A DNA stretch of 64,000 nt from Ceratorhiza oryzae-sativae (lineage: Eukaryota; Basidiomycota; Agaricomycetes; Cantharellales; Ceratobasidiaceae): positions 372,001 to 436,000 of the forward strand of contig JARWMV010000245.1 of NCBI GenBank assembly GCA_030998015.1. Direction: 5' to 3'. The notes below the pieces were generated by a model. The model worked only from the letters and a program-made list of their open reading frames with translations. It was not told the origin of the DNA and did not search any database. Position 1 is the first letter of the stretch, and each line of letters opens with the position of its first letter. Positions 24,477 to 34,381 of this stretch are shown here, piece after piece. The position numbers and the translations under genes were made by a program.

Positions 24477-25090
24477 TGTACGAAAAGAAGGGCTCGCATG
24501 CGGGTATTGTAGTTACTGTCCCACCACGCGGGTCCCAGACGGGCTCGATTATTGGACACGGGCGAGTGTTGAGCACTAGGACCCCGTCGTCGTTGAGCGG
24601 GCGAACACGTACGTTCAGCGACGTACGCTATACACACGCATACGAACAAAAGACTTGGATATAATGTTTTGGACGGTTCCTCTTCAATTTACTTTCGATT
24701 TTTTGGTGAGTGTTCAAACTCGGATCGAGCTCAAATCGCAATCTGACTTGGTGTTTTGTTTGTTCCAGAGTAGCTTCGATTTCTTACGATGTCGATATCT
24801 TCCGCGACTGATTTCCTTGCATTTTCGCTCACGCTCGTTTTTATTCCTCCTCATTTTTGCATTTATGCTGAATATTCGTATTCTAATCTAATACTCGTTT
24901 TCCGGCCGACTCACTTCAGTTGTATTCTTCACATTGGCTCTCTTGATTATCGTGACAGTCGTATCTTGTACCAATGTATGCGAACTAAAATGACCATTTA
25001 CGTGTATGCCCTACAATATCTACATATGACAACAGAACCAGAATATTGGAATTACACATTTTCAGCCGTTCGATGGGTCCCCCTTCCCCT
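24477..25090. other. Convergent intergenic stretch
   Basis: AT-rich sequence after the BTB gene, up to the stop of the polymerase gene on the other strand. It contains several pyrimidine tracts and GT-AG pairs that may belong to a spliced 3' UTR. No gene recognised. Confidence 0.5.
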
Positions 25091-27262
25091 TTAAACGTCC
25101 GCATTTCGCATCTCGGGCTCAACATACTCAAGTCCGAGTGCCTTGAAAGTGTCTTGTTCGCTATACGTAACGATCGGGTTGTTGTTCCTGAGTTGTGTAC
25201 TGTAACACATGATGATCGGTCGATTCAGCCGATCATCCCGACAAAAATGGAACAATAAGACTGACATTCCTCCACTTGTGAATTTCATGCCACTTGGGTT
25301 GTCAATGACCGGTTGAAGCGTCGGAGGCCATGAGCGATGAGAAAATCGATGCACGAACACGATTAAAATCACTCACTTTTGCTTAGCGTGAAGGCGGAGA
25401 TCGCGCTCAAATTGCTTGGAGCCGGTCCTGATTCACGTACGATACATCGTTTATTCCCCAATTAAATGCACAATAGCAACGTGGACTCCACTCACCACCC
25501 AACTATTGCGGTCCAGTACACGCTATAAGGTGCACATATCAGATCGACACGGCGATGGAGCAGGTCTGGAAGCTTAAGGATGACGAGCGCTTTATCGAGG
25601 ACATCCATTGCCGAGCGGCTGAACAACATAATGAAAAACAAGGCTAGAACGATAGCGATTTGATGTATTCACTTGTTTACTTGACGTCCGTGGGTGTTTT
25701 CGTGTTTGGAGGTGAAGAATGACTGATCTATGCAACAGGCTCGATCATGGTGTTGGAGCGGATAGCAGTTGAGAAGCGCACTGAGAACATGAGTGATCAC
25801 ATTCTTATTCTTCAGGTGGTCCACGAGACGCTCGCAGAGATGCTTTTCCTTACCAGGCTCCCGGTGTGTGAAAATGAAATCAATATCGCTATGATCAGCT
25901 TTGCCTCTGCGATAGCCTTGTATTGTTGCCAGCTTTGAATAACTCGTAGAAAAGCTTGACTGTACTCACTTCCACAAATTGTATACTCACATCCACCCTG
26001 AACCACGTCGAGCTCTTTGAATATGCTTTGGGAAATCAGTTCCACCTCCGACCGAGACATCCTAACCGTTGCCAAGATACGTTGGCGATTGCGGGGTCTA
26101 AACGTTTGTATGCTCACCGAGTAGCCAATTCATCTTGGAGTTCTAGCGCAGCCAACACATTCGTCGCCAATACGTCCTTGCGCGGTGGCCCGTAAACCGT
26201 GATCAGGTCCTGAATAGTCCTACAGCCCGCCGTGTAGTGTTCTCGCGCCGTAGTGGGGCCAATACCATGTATCGCTGTAAATTGTGTTAAAATCCGGAAC
26301 CGCTCGGAGCCCGCGATTTCGCGAGCTTTGGCAATGCTGCCCTTCTTAATGAACTCATCGACCTAAGAGCACGAGGGTGAGGGCGTATACAGGGACAGCC
26401 TAGTATGACTCACGTATTTTGCCACCTTGGGGCCAATTCCAGGTAACTTCCGTATTTCATCCACGTCGCTTATCGTTTTAGGGTACGCTAGCCAAGATAG
26501 CACAATTTAGAGTCTGTGGTCTTGTTTGATGCCCGAAGTTGCTCATACATTTGATCATCTAGAAATTCGATGATGATCCAGGCCATGAATTACACACTTA
26601 ACTTCAACTCACAGCTATAGCGCGGGAATAAGCCAACTCGTTGTATACTTCACCCTCCAGAAACCGAGACTTCATGATAACAGCCAGCTCTTCACACAAT
26701 TCTTGGTTAGGACAAACAAGTGGCGATCGCCGATGAGTTGCCAAGGGATGGGTATAGTCTCCCTTTGAAACTTCTGGTTTTGGGAGAGAAGGGCCAGCAG
26801 TTACCGCAGATGTAGAGAACGTTGCAGATCCTGAAGGTGATTCAGGTCCTGGAGCTCGCCGTTCTGACTTGATTGTCTCAAACTTGGAAAAGGGTAACAA
26901 TTGGTCTTGCTCCACACATGCATGGAGCCACTGAGGCGAGACAATGTGCTTTGTTTTCTAAAGGCTTCATTTATTATGGAAAATACTTTTGAATCTGTAT
27001 GGCCTACCGCAATATCCCATGATATATGTCTCTCCAGTCTCCGTCTCATAGTCAAAGCGGTAATCAAGACAGAAGCGTGCTTCGGCGTGCTCGATAATTT
27101 AGCACCAGCATTTTGAGCGAGCGCAAACATCTCTCCAATCTCAGTGGGACTTAGTTTGGCCCTGACAACGTGAATAGTGAGGCCGGCTAGAATTTGTGAC
27201 TCAGCAGGCGGAGTTGCGCAGGGTGACGTAGAGGGCGACGGAAGACGACGAGCTTTCGGCAT
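25091..27262 (-). CDS. Family X DNA polymerase with N-terminal BRCT domain (Pol4/Pol lambda-mu type)
   Basis: Gap-filling repair polymerase used in base-excision repair and end joining. Exons: 27008-27262, 26613-26957, 26549-26558, 26414-26487, 26118-26362, 25970-26061, 25782-25916, 25681-25727, 25496-25618, 25377-25427, 25266-25292, 25091-25187. The BRCT domain (about residues 20-115) ends with HIVSPQWLHACVEQDQLLPF. The 8-kDa and fingers region has YSRAIAMIKSYPKTI and two helix-hairpin-helix motifs, IRKLPGIGPKVAKY and FTAIHGIGPTTA. The palm has the catalytic GSYRRGKADHSDIDFIFTH with two aspartates, and the thumb has DLICAPYSVYWTAIVGWTGS. It ends FKALGLEYVEP. The third exon is only 10 nt. One border (25782/25727) fits only if a G is missing from AG/GTGCGC. 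The gene shares a 95-bp divergent promoter with the Med11 gene. Confidence 0.85.
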
Positions 27263-27357
27263 CGGAAAGGTGGATCAGATATTACGGGTATAAATTGGAT
27301 GTGGCATACAATTTTGCCCGATTAAGACACGAGTATTAACGACAAAGAAACGAAGGT

Positions 27358-28061
27358 ATGGCGGTTGACCACGAACACGGATCAAACGTAATGTCTTGCC
27401 TCCACCGGCGCCGGATTGCATATCACTGATCATCTTTTGACTACGACCGAGGTGTTCTCTCGATCCCTGCCATGAATACAAGTGTCAGCGACAGTCTAAT
27501 ATTTGGTCTTCAAGTTCGAGCGCGAAGCAGATACATGCACTTGGAGAGGTTGAAAAGGCAATGTCTCATCGTCTGACCAAAAGATAACGGATCTAACGCC
27601 GGTATCGGAGCAGGATATAGCCCGTTTACTGCACACCGCTGCCACCGCACTATCGCTTCTCACGGTACCTCAAACTGACCCTCCAGACACTCCCAGCGAT
27701 GAGCGGCTACCCGATGGGGAAGAGCGCGCGGAAATGTTCGTGCAAGAGGCCACAAAATACTATGAAACGCTCAATGTAAGCCCACGCGCAAGATTTTCTC
27801 ATTTTAGTAACGTTTCTGCGAGATAGGCGATACAAAAAGGTCTTCGAAAAGCGATTGCGAAACCTACGGGAGGCTAGGATATCCTCCGCGTCGATCGCAC
27901 CGAGCACGCAAGCGGCACTGCTAGCACCTGGAGTGAACACGGAAGATATACAAGGAGACAATGGATCGCATTATGCTCTACAAGAGAGTCTCGTGGAGCG
28001 AGATGCTTGGTTGGCTCTGGCTCAAACCTTAGAATCACTCCAAAAACGACCAACAATTTAA
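27358..28061 (+). CDS. MED11: Mediator complex subunit 11
   Basis: Head-module subunit of Mediator, needed for RNA polymerase II transcription. Readable pieces: possible first exon MAVDHEHGSN at 27358-27387; an exon ending at 27557 with NIWSSSSSAKQIHALGEVEK; 27614-27775 with DIARLLHTAATALSLL and VQEATKYYETLN; and 27827-28061 with AIQKGLRKAIAK, LREARISSASIAP and SLVERDAWLALAQTLESLQK. The LGEVE-DIxxLLHTAA block and the C-terminal helix are hallmarks of fungal Med11. The second intron (27558-27613) is GC-AG (AAG/GCAATG) with a CTAAC branch site; using it restores the conserved VE-DIARLL junction. An extra C near 27868 (AAACCTACGG) shifts the frame in the last exon and looks like an assembly indel. 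The first exon is tentative. Confidence 0.75.
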
Positions 28062-28558
28062 TCTTACTTCTTTCTGACCATTTATTCGCCTGTACAGTAC
28101 TATTTTTTTATTTAAAAAAATGCAATTGCAGCAGATGCAACGACCTTCACAATCAGTGGTCTCGGCCCGATTGGATATACTGGCAGAATTTCGTTGGTGA
28201 GCGGCGAGCGGTGGGTGGCGGGTGTCATTAAGGCCAAGCGCTTCTGCGGCATGAACCACCTCAAAGTTCCTGCCTAAATGAATGGCCCAACTTGAACCGA
28301 CTCGCAGCTGCTGTCTGCAACCGATTAATCCACTTGTTAATTTGTCCCAAATGTTGTTCCTATCGCGATTGGGCCGAGTGTCGCGTGCCACGTGACCGGT
28401 AAACATTGCGAGTGATCTGCAGCCCCCCACCAACACCCCTCACAGTCTCCCCGCGCTTTGAGCTCCCAACGCAATGGTGACTACCGTACGAGGTGGAGAG
28501 TCTCCCCAAGCCGGCCCTTCTCGAAAAAAGCGCGCTCGGCCGTCAGACGGTGATCAAG
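28062..28558. promoter_or_regulatory. Intergenic and promoter stretch upstream of CENP-A
   Basis: Begins AT-rich (28100-28125). It holds CACGTG at 28389-28394 and an alternative upstream ATG at 28474 that opens a 52-codon frame overlapping the histone start in another frame. No other gene seen. Confidence 0.5.
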
Positions 28559-29169
28559 ATGAGGACGAGTCCGCGAAAGAGGCCAACAGCGCGGAAGAGC
28601 ACCGGTGGGAAAGCTCCGAGAAAGTCTAATGCGGGCGCCAAGGAAAAATCGAGAGGCAAGCATTTCGGTTCTAGAGGACTGGCTGAACCACGCTGCTCAC
28701 GTGCGCTCTATAGGTCGAGCAGATGAGGACGAAGATGCGAGCAAAAAGAAGAGACGATTTCGACCTGGAGTGGTTGCCCTTCGTGAAATTCGTCGCTACC
28801 AAAAATCGACCGACTTACTTATTGCTAAGCTCCCTTTCTCGAGAGTAGTGAGTCGGATTGACTTTGCGTCTTATTCGCGCTAATCCTATCCCGCAGGTCC
28901 GCGAGGTAGCCGAGTCCATGACTACTCAGCTGGAGGAGGGTATCCCTCAGGGCTGCGTTGGCAAAGCTCTGCGCTACTGGCGCTACAGGAAGCAACAGAG
29001 GCGTATCTTGTGCATCTATTCGAAGACACGTGGGTTCTGGTTTGCATCGTACTGGCGCTCGAGCTAACCAACTTGGTCTGAATAGAAATCTGTGTGCGAT
29101 TCATGCCAAGCGTGTGACAATCATGCAACGGGACATTCAGCTCGCTCGTCGTATTCGGGTCGGATGTAG
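28559..29169 (+). CDS. CENPA: Centromeric histone H3 variant (CENP-A)
   Basis: Replaces H3 in centromeric nucleosomes and marks the kinetochore site. Exons 28559-28655, 28714-28847, 28897-29029, 29086 to about 29169. The N-tail is H3-like ([20 protein letters not shown]). The fold follows with [55 protein letters not shown] and [20 protein letters not shown]. The WQSSA variant of the alpha-2 start and the inserted loop ([11 protein letters not shown], longer than in canonical H3) point to CENP-A rather than H3. The first intron (28656-28713) is GC-AG. Two single-base deletions disturb the frame, near 28955 (CAGGGCTGCG) and 29157 (CGGGTCGG). Without the second, the reading runs on to 29218. 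I consider these assembly errors because the gene should be essential. An ATG at 28474 could be an alternative start only with a further frame change. Confidence 0.85.
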
Positions 29170-29328
29170 ACGTTCAATTTGGGCTGGTATTTATGAGTGT
29201 ATAACATGTACTTATTAGTAGGATTTTGGCATTCCTGGTTGTTGACTAACTACAAAACTAAGTCATTCGCTCGAGTGTTCCGTAACTTCCCGTGACCGGC
29301 TTCTCTCTCGATACCTTCCTGGAGGATC

Positions 29329-29833
29329 TTAGACATTGGCTTCCTGGAGTTGCGCCTCGGCAGCGTTCAAGTCGTCGTCGTCTTTGAATGCTGGCACGGT
29401 GCGAGCGTAGACCTGGATAATATCGTCAGGGATGGGCCATGCGTACATAAGTAATGACATACAACAAGTTCGCGGAGTTCAATGACTGCCTTGGCCAGCC
29501 GGGTTTCGGAGTCTGGGATCATCTTCTCGCCCTCCTCCAAGACCTTTTTCTGAGTGCCAGAAACCGGATAATTAGCACGATGCTAGGGTAACAGCCGTGA
29601 CATACCGCATTCTTGAGGTCCCATTCGTCGGCGCCGTCCGCAATCATCTTGTCGTACTTGACTTTGAGCTGCAATGCCTCTTGCCGATACAAATTATGCT
29701 CCTTCCACAGCCTATCGATTCCACCGGTCAGCGAAACACCCGCCGGCAAAGGGGTAATAAAAACACACCGTTTGACGACACCAGTCTTGATTTTCATCTG
29801 ACGCCTAACGTTTGCGATGTCGCTCTCGCTCAT
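29329..29833 (-). CDS. TBCA: Tubulin-specific chaperone A (tubulin cofactor A)
   Basis: Binds beta-tubulin during folding and recycling of tubulin dimers in the cytosol (yeast Rbl2). Exons 29769-29833, 29606-29711, 29463-29549 and 29329-29412 give 113 residues, the usual size. The sequence is a three-helix bundle: MSESDIANVRRQMKIKTGVV, then LWKEHNLYRQEALQLKVKYD, ADGADEWDLKNAKKVLEE and a C-terminal helix ending EAQLQEANV. The motifs IKTGVVKRL and EWDLKNA are strongly conserved in the family. All introns are GT-AG and all phases agree. Confidence 0.93.
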
Positions 29834-30120
29834 GTTGTACTGCTTGTGGTGGTGGTAGAACAGAGTATGCGGCCTACAAGTGGCGGGACTCCTATAAATG
29901 CTAGGAAGAGCAAACGCGCATCTCGTGTATGACGCCCAGGGTCTGGTGTCTCCTGGTCACGTGCAGAAGGAATTTGATTCGAAAAAGGCGATCGCTAACT
30001 TTTTGGTTCTACCGCCGTTGTCTGATCCTGACGCCTTGAGCTTTATTCTATTACAATTAGGGAATTCTTAGAAAACATTGTCTTGGATCATACCGTGTCT
30101 CCAACTCGCTCCGAGCAACC

Positions 30121-31420
30121 ATGACAGACCCGGGGCCATCTAGCTTTCCCCGAAAACCAACGTCGTCGATTCCGCCTCCCACAACTGTCAAGACTCCTTG
30201 CAACTCACAACCATCGAAAATTTGCGCAGTCTGCCCAAATGATTCCAAATATACCTGCCCGCGGTGCTCGCTCAAAACCTGCTCTCTCGCCTGCTCCAAG
30301 TCGCATAAGGCGTCGACGGGTTGCACAGGGGAACGAGACAGGGCGGCATACGTTCCAATGAGCACATACACTTGGGGAACCTTGGCAGACGACTACGTGT
30401 TTCTGGAAGATGTTGGTAGAAAGGCGACGAGTTGGGGTCGGGATATCGTGAGTACGGGCAGAGGCAGGGGAGGAAAGCATGGAGCACGAGGACGGGCGAC
30501 GCTGCCCCCAAAGTACGAAACGCTGAGGGTTCAGCTGGCGGCGAGGGATATTGGCATTAGCTTCGTGGCGGAAGGAATGGAGAAGAGGCGACAAAGTCAA
30601 AGTGTGTGGGATGTACGGTGCGTTCTTGTATATACAGATCAATTCGGATCCTACAATCAATATAATTGTACACAGAACAAAGACCGCCTACCTTACTGTC
30701 GAGTTTGCGTTTCATCTTCAAATCCCAGACCAAAAGGATGGGAAGACCGTGACGCCCGTTCCGCTTCTTACGCATCGAAACGACCTTGCGGCTCCCCTCG
30801 TCGCTTCCCTCATTTCTCATCTCAAACGAAAATCAGGCGTGCCACCGGCGATAATCGACCTTCTTGCACCTCATCTTGGCCAACCCGAGGGAGTACACCC
30901 CCTTCCTCCCGGGCTATTCTTCGCAATTTCACAATTAGAAAGACCCAAACCTGGAGCACCAATCCAGTACCAAGCGCCAACCCTCCCCATCCGTGTTACC
31001 CCTCAGCATGCCCCCGCTTCAATGCCAACTCTAATTTCCGACCCCAATCTCAAGCCCCGAAAGGTCTACTACCCCATCGACCCCAAGCACTCATTGCAAT
31101 CGTGTTTGCGAAATCGAATATTCGTAGAGTGGCCGACAATCGAAGTCTTTCCTTCTCAACAAGTATTCACGGAAGGAAAGTTTGGGGTATTGGCAGACGG
31201 CACCAGCGAGCTCACAGCTTTATACGGAGAACAAGTATCAAATAAACGAAGGAAGACGGAAATTGGGCTCGTCAGGCTGATCGGCGGGTACGGAGAGGAG
31301 AGCCCGTCAGAGTCTGAAGATCTTCCACATGAAGAAGTAAAAGCCTCAGCTATTGCTGGGTTGGGAAACTATGCGAGCGATGAGGGCGAGGAGATAGACG
31401 TTGTCAGTGAAGAACTGTGA
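30121..31420 (+). CDS. BCD1: Box C/D snoRNP assembly protein Bcd1 (zf-HIT)
   Basis: Nuclear protein needed for accumulation of box C/D snoRNAs (human ZNHIT6). Two exons, 30121-30617 and 30676-31420, give 413 residues. A zf-HIT finger lies at about residues 35-67, with the cysteine series CAVCPNDSKYTCPRC, CSLACSKSHK and TGC. It is followed directly by the family-specific YTWGTLADDYVFLEDVGR. The middle has the typical LPPKYETLRVQLAARDIG. The second exon continues with TAYLTVEFAFHL and ends in an acidic tail after IFVEWPTIEVF. The single intron (30618-30675, GTGCGT...CACAG) keeps phase. The start shares the 29834-30120 spacer, with a CACGTG site at 29958-29963, with the divergent tubulin cofactor gene. 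Confidence 0.92.
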
Positions 31421-31527
31421 GGGGATTTTCGTACTTCCGGGATCACATATCATTTGATTTCAGCTGTAACACATCTCACATAAATTGGATTATGTACATG
31501 TTAGCAGTCTAAACTATTCTATACTGA

Positions 31528-32494
31528 TCAAATATCGTCCATGCTGGCATCAATCTGAACTTGCTGGCCTGGCTCAAACGCAGGAAGACCTAGAGTAATC
31601 AAAGCATTAGTCATTCGGATGAAGAGTTCCGCAAATATGAGAACCACTCACCGAGATAAGGACAGCTAGCGCACCGAAAAGCGTCGCCCAGGAAGCAACT
31701 CCCGCAGCTGCTTGTGGCCTTGGGCGCTGCCTTGGCAGCAGCAATCAGCCTCGCCTTTTCATCCCCGCTCACAGCCTTAGCGTTCCCATCAACCATGCCA
31801 TCGAGCATCACAACCGCCTCGGCAGCCTCGATCTCCGCGAGACCGCACGTGCAGCCCTTGCAAGCACGCTTCCTTCGAGGTGCGCCTTCGGTGGGAGGAA
31901 CACAAGTAGGCACTGGACGCTGCTTGTCCGCGGCAGTCAAGAGCGAGTCTGGGTCGACCGTGGAAGCGGAAGGTGTATGGAGAGCCCAGAGTGCTGCCTT
32001 AGATGCCTTGTCTCCGTTGGTTCGGCGAGGCAGCCGAACCGCCGCCGCCGCTGGTGCTTGGGCGACGATGATGTCGCCAGACTGGGAAATAATCTGGAGC
32101 CCGGCAGATGTCAGGTCAGATTCAAGAGACGCGGGTGGCTGGCTGAAATGAGCTTTGCTGTTTGGTACAAGAGCTTTGGCGAGGGTTGTGGCAAGGAAAG
32201 GAAGTTGGGCGGCGGAAGCGGCATAATCGGCCGGCGTAATGAGGATGTGGGCAGAAGAATAGTGCTTGGGGGATAGAATAGTACCTGTATATTTTTGGTG
32301 AACCTCCCATTAATGAAACGGGGTTGCGACCTACCACCATCAAGGATCCGATCCAAAAGCTGTCTCTCCACCGCATCCGAGCCAAGCGACTTGAGGTCTT
32401 CGCTCTGCGAGAGCTCCGCGATGAGATTTTGGTAGCTTCCGTCTTGAGCGGTCCGAAGAGAGCCAACGACAAGAGCTGGTCCAGAGGGAGACAT
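31528..32494 (-). CDS. DRE2: Fe-S cluster assembly protein Dre2 (anamorsin)
   Basis: Acts with Tah18 as electron donor in cytosolic iron-sulfur cluster assembly. Exons 32335-32494, 31652-32284 and 31528-31589 give 284 residues. The N-terminal methyltransferase-like domain begins [19 protein letters not shown] and includes [20 protein letters not shown] linker follows, then the two C-terminal cluster-binding motifs: [14 protein letters not shown] and [20 protein letters not shown]. The last exon encodes [20 protein letters not shown], the usual end of the family. Start chosen at the ATG of MSPSGP (32494). All introns GT-AG. Confidence 0.95.
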
Positions 32495-33438
32495 GGTGGT
32501 GGTAGACGAGTAAGGCTGATCGGCCGAGCAAGGAAGCAGTTGACTGTCCAAATCGGTCACCCCCTAAAAGGAACCGATGCTATTACCATCGTAGTTCATT
32601 AAATATTTTAGCTAGGCTCAAATATAGAGCAAGATAGCCTGGGCTCGCCAATACCAATGGAATTCCTTGAGTATTGGAACGCCGACACGAGTGTTCGGGG
32701 AAAAACTCTGGAGTTTTTGACTTACCAGTAACTTACAAACCGGGGCTCGGCGCCTTACTAAATTACAATTATAAACTGTAAATAACTCACGATAAGATAA
32801 GATGGATTATAAGCTGATTTGGCTAACATGATAAACAATAACTGTAAGACTACATCGTTATGAGCGCCATTTCCCCTACTCTCCATCATTGTCATCACTA
32901 ATCTCTAGAACCTGAGTATCCTTGGACACTTGTACTTGCTCTTGATCTCGGGCACCTGCTGACGACTCTAGCAGGTCAGTTAGTTTGTCCAGATTTGAAA
33001 CAGAGATATCTGGATCAATTTGCAGCTCATGTTTACAGTCACTGTTGGGTAGAGTGTGCAGTCCTGCCATGGCACTATTCAAGAGATCTAGCATTGCACT
33101 ATCTAGCAGTGGTAGCTGGCCCTCCCAAAGTGGTGGGTTGGGGTGATACCTGGATGTTTGGCCAAATCCTTGATGCCAGGCTTGGTTTTTGAACTCCTCA
33201 GCAAAAACCTGTGGGGGTAATGGTGTGTAATTAGGCATAAGGAGGGGTAATGAAAACAGGGGTGTGGTAATGGTGTCATCATGCCAAATTGCACTGGTGT
33301 AATGGGATAATGACAGATAATTATGCGTCATTTCATTGAATTACACCATTAATACACCCCCCTGTTTCATTACACCTCAAGTTTTTGCTGAGCAGGAGGG
33401 GAACAAGACTTGTATTGACAAGGAGGTCAAACTTGACC
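32495..33438. other. AT-rich spacer with an unidentified minus-strand frame (32876-33331)
   Basis: Between Dre2 and the transposon nest. A minus-strand open frame of 151 codons (33331 to 32876) has an acidic C-terminus (DTQVLEISDDNDGE) and WHQGFGQTSRYHPNPP in the middle. I do not recognise it. Its base composition is closer to the transposon region than to the host genes, so it may be the remains of another repeat. Base runs such as TTACACCATTAATACACC near 33340 are low in complexity. Confidence 0.4.
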
Positions 33439-33443
33439 CAGTT

Positions 33444-33819
33444 TGTCATGAACTGACACACATATATCCACTCTACAATATTTCCTTGATTTATTACATT
33501 TTATGAGATCATCTTCAAAACATACTTGCCTTTTATGGTATATCTGTGTCATGTGATTCAGGGGATGTTCCAGACTGATAACTGAGATGTATTTCAACTC
33601 CAATGTGAAATTCCACAGTTCCACAGTTGCTTCTACTGCTTCTATCTCTTATCAGTTGTGACTCACTGTACAGACTTGTTTGTTATGATGTGGCTTGTAC
33701 TATGTATATAAACCAGGTCAAGTTCACAGAGGACTCCTCAAGAACTTGACCTCTCATCAAATACAAGTTCTTTTCTTTTCTTACTATTTTTCTCATCACC
33801 TGACTTGTTGTCATTGACA
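33444..33819 (+). repeat. Gypsy-1 5' LTR with TATA box and self-primer
   Basis: 376-bp LTR. A TATATAAA box lies at 33705-33712, and the expected RNA start is about 30 bases further, where TCAAGAACTTGACCT (33738-33752) begins. This 15-mer is the exact reverse complement of the sequence just after the LTR, described as the primer-binding site. Confidence 0.88.
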
Positions 33820-33838
33820 TCAGGTCAAGTTCTTGACA
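33820..33838 (+). promoter_or_regulatory. Gypsy-1 primer-binding site (self-priming type)
   Basis: Immediately after the 5' LTR, AGGTCAAGTTCTTGA (33822-33836) pairs over 15 bases with the predicted 5' end of the element RNA. In the Tf1/sushi group of Ty3/Gypsy elements the RNA primes itself in this way. I see no match to a tRNA 3' end. Confidence 0.7.
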
Positions 33839-34381
33839 ATCGTAAGTCTCAGTGTTGTCTGGGATATGTCTTGAACACCATTGGCATCGTCTCAAGATAA
33901 CTCTCTGTTGCCTTCCCCAATCCCACTCCACCTATCCACAGCCACAAGACATTGTTGCCCTATATGTGCCCCTGTGAAACCTTGCATACCTATATCAGTT
34001 GAAGTGCTACCAGTCTTCACAAGATGCAGCTGCTTGCTGACCAAAGGTTGGGTCCCTCACACATTGTAACAAGCTTCGGTTCTCTAATCTCTTTTGTTGA
34101 CAAGAGGTGGGTCACTCATTGCCCTTAAGTAGTTGAGCAACAGAGGTCACCTTCCTATTCCAATAGACTTGGGAAAGGGTCTATTTTTCTTTTTATCTTG
34201 CTCTTGCTCAAGTACGTCTCTGACAGAACACACAGCCCTCAAGTGGCACAACCTTTTACAGAAGATCAGTGCTGCTGTTTGTGTGGGTGGTTCAGACACC
34301 TGTCTATCCATTGCTTCACCCTCAATTCAGTTGAAGATATCCTTGAAGAGGCTGGGCACATCAATTTTAACTGAGTAATAA

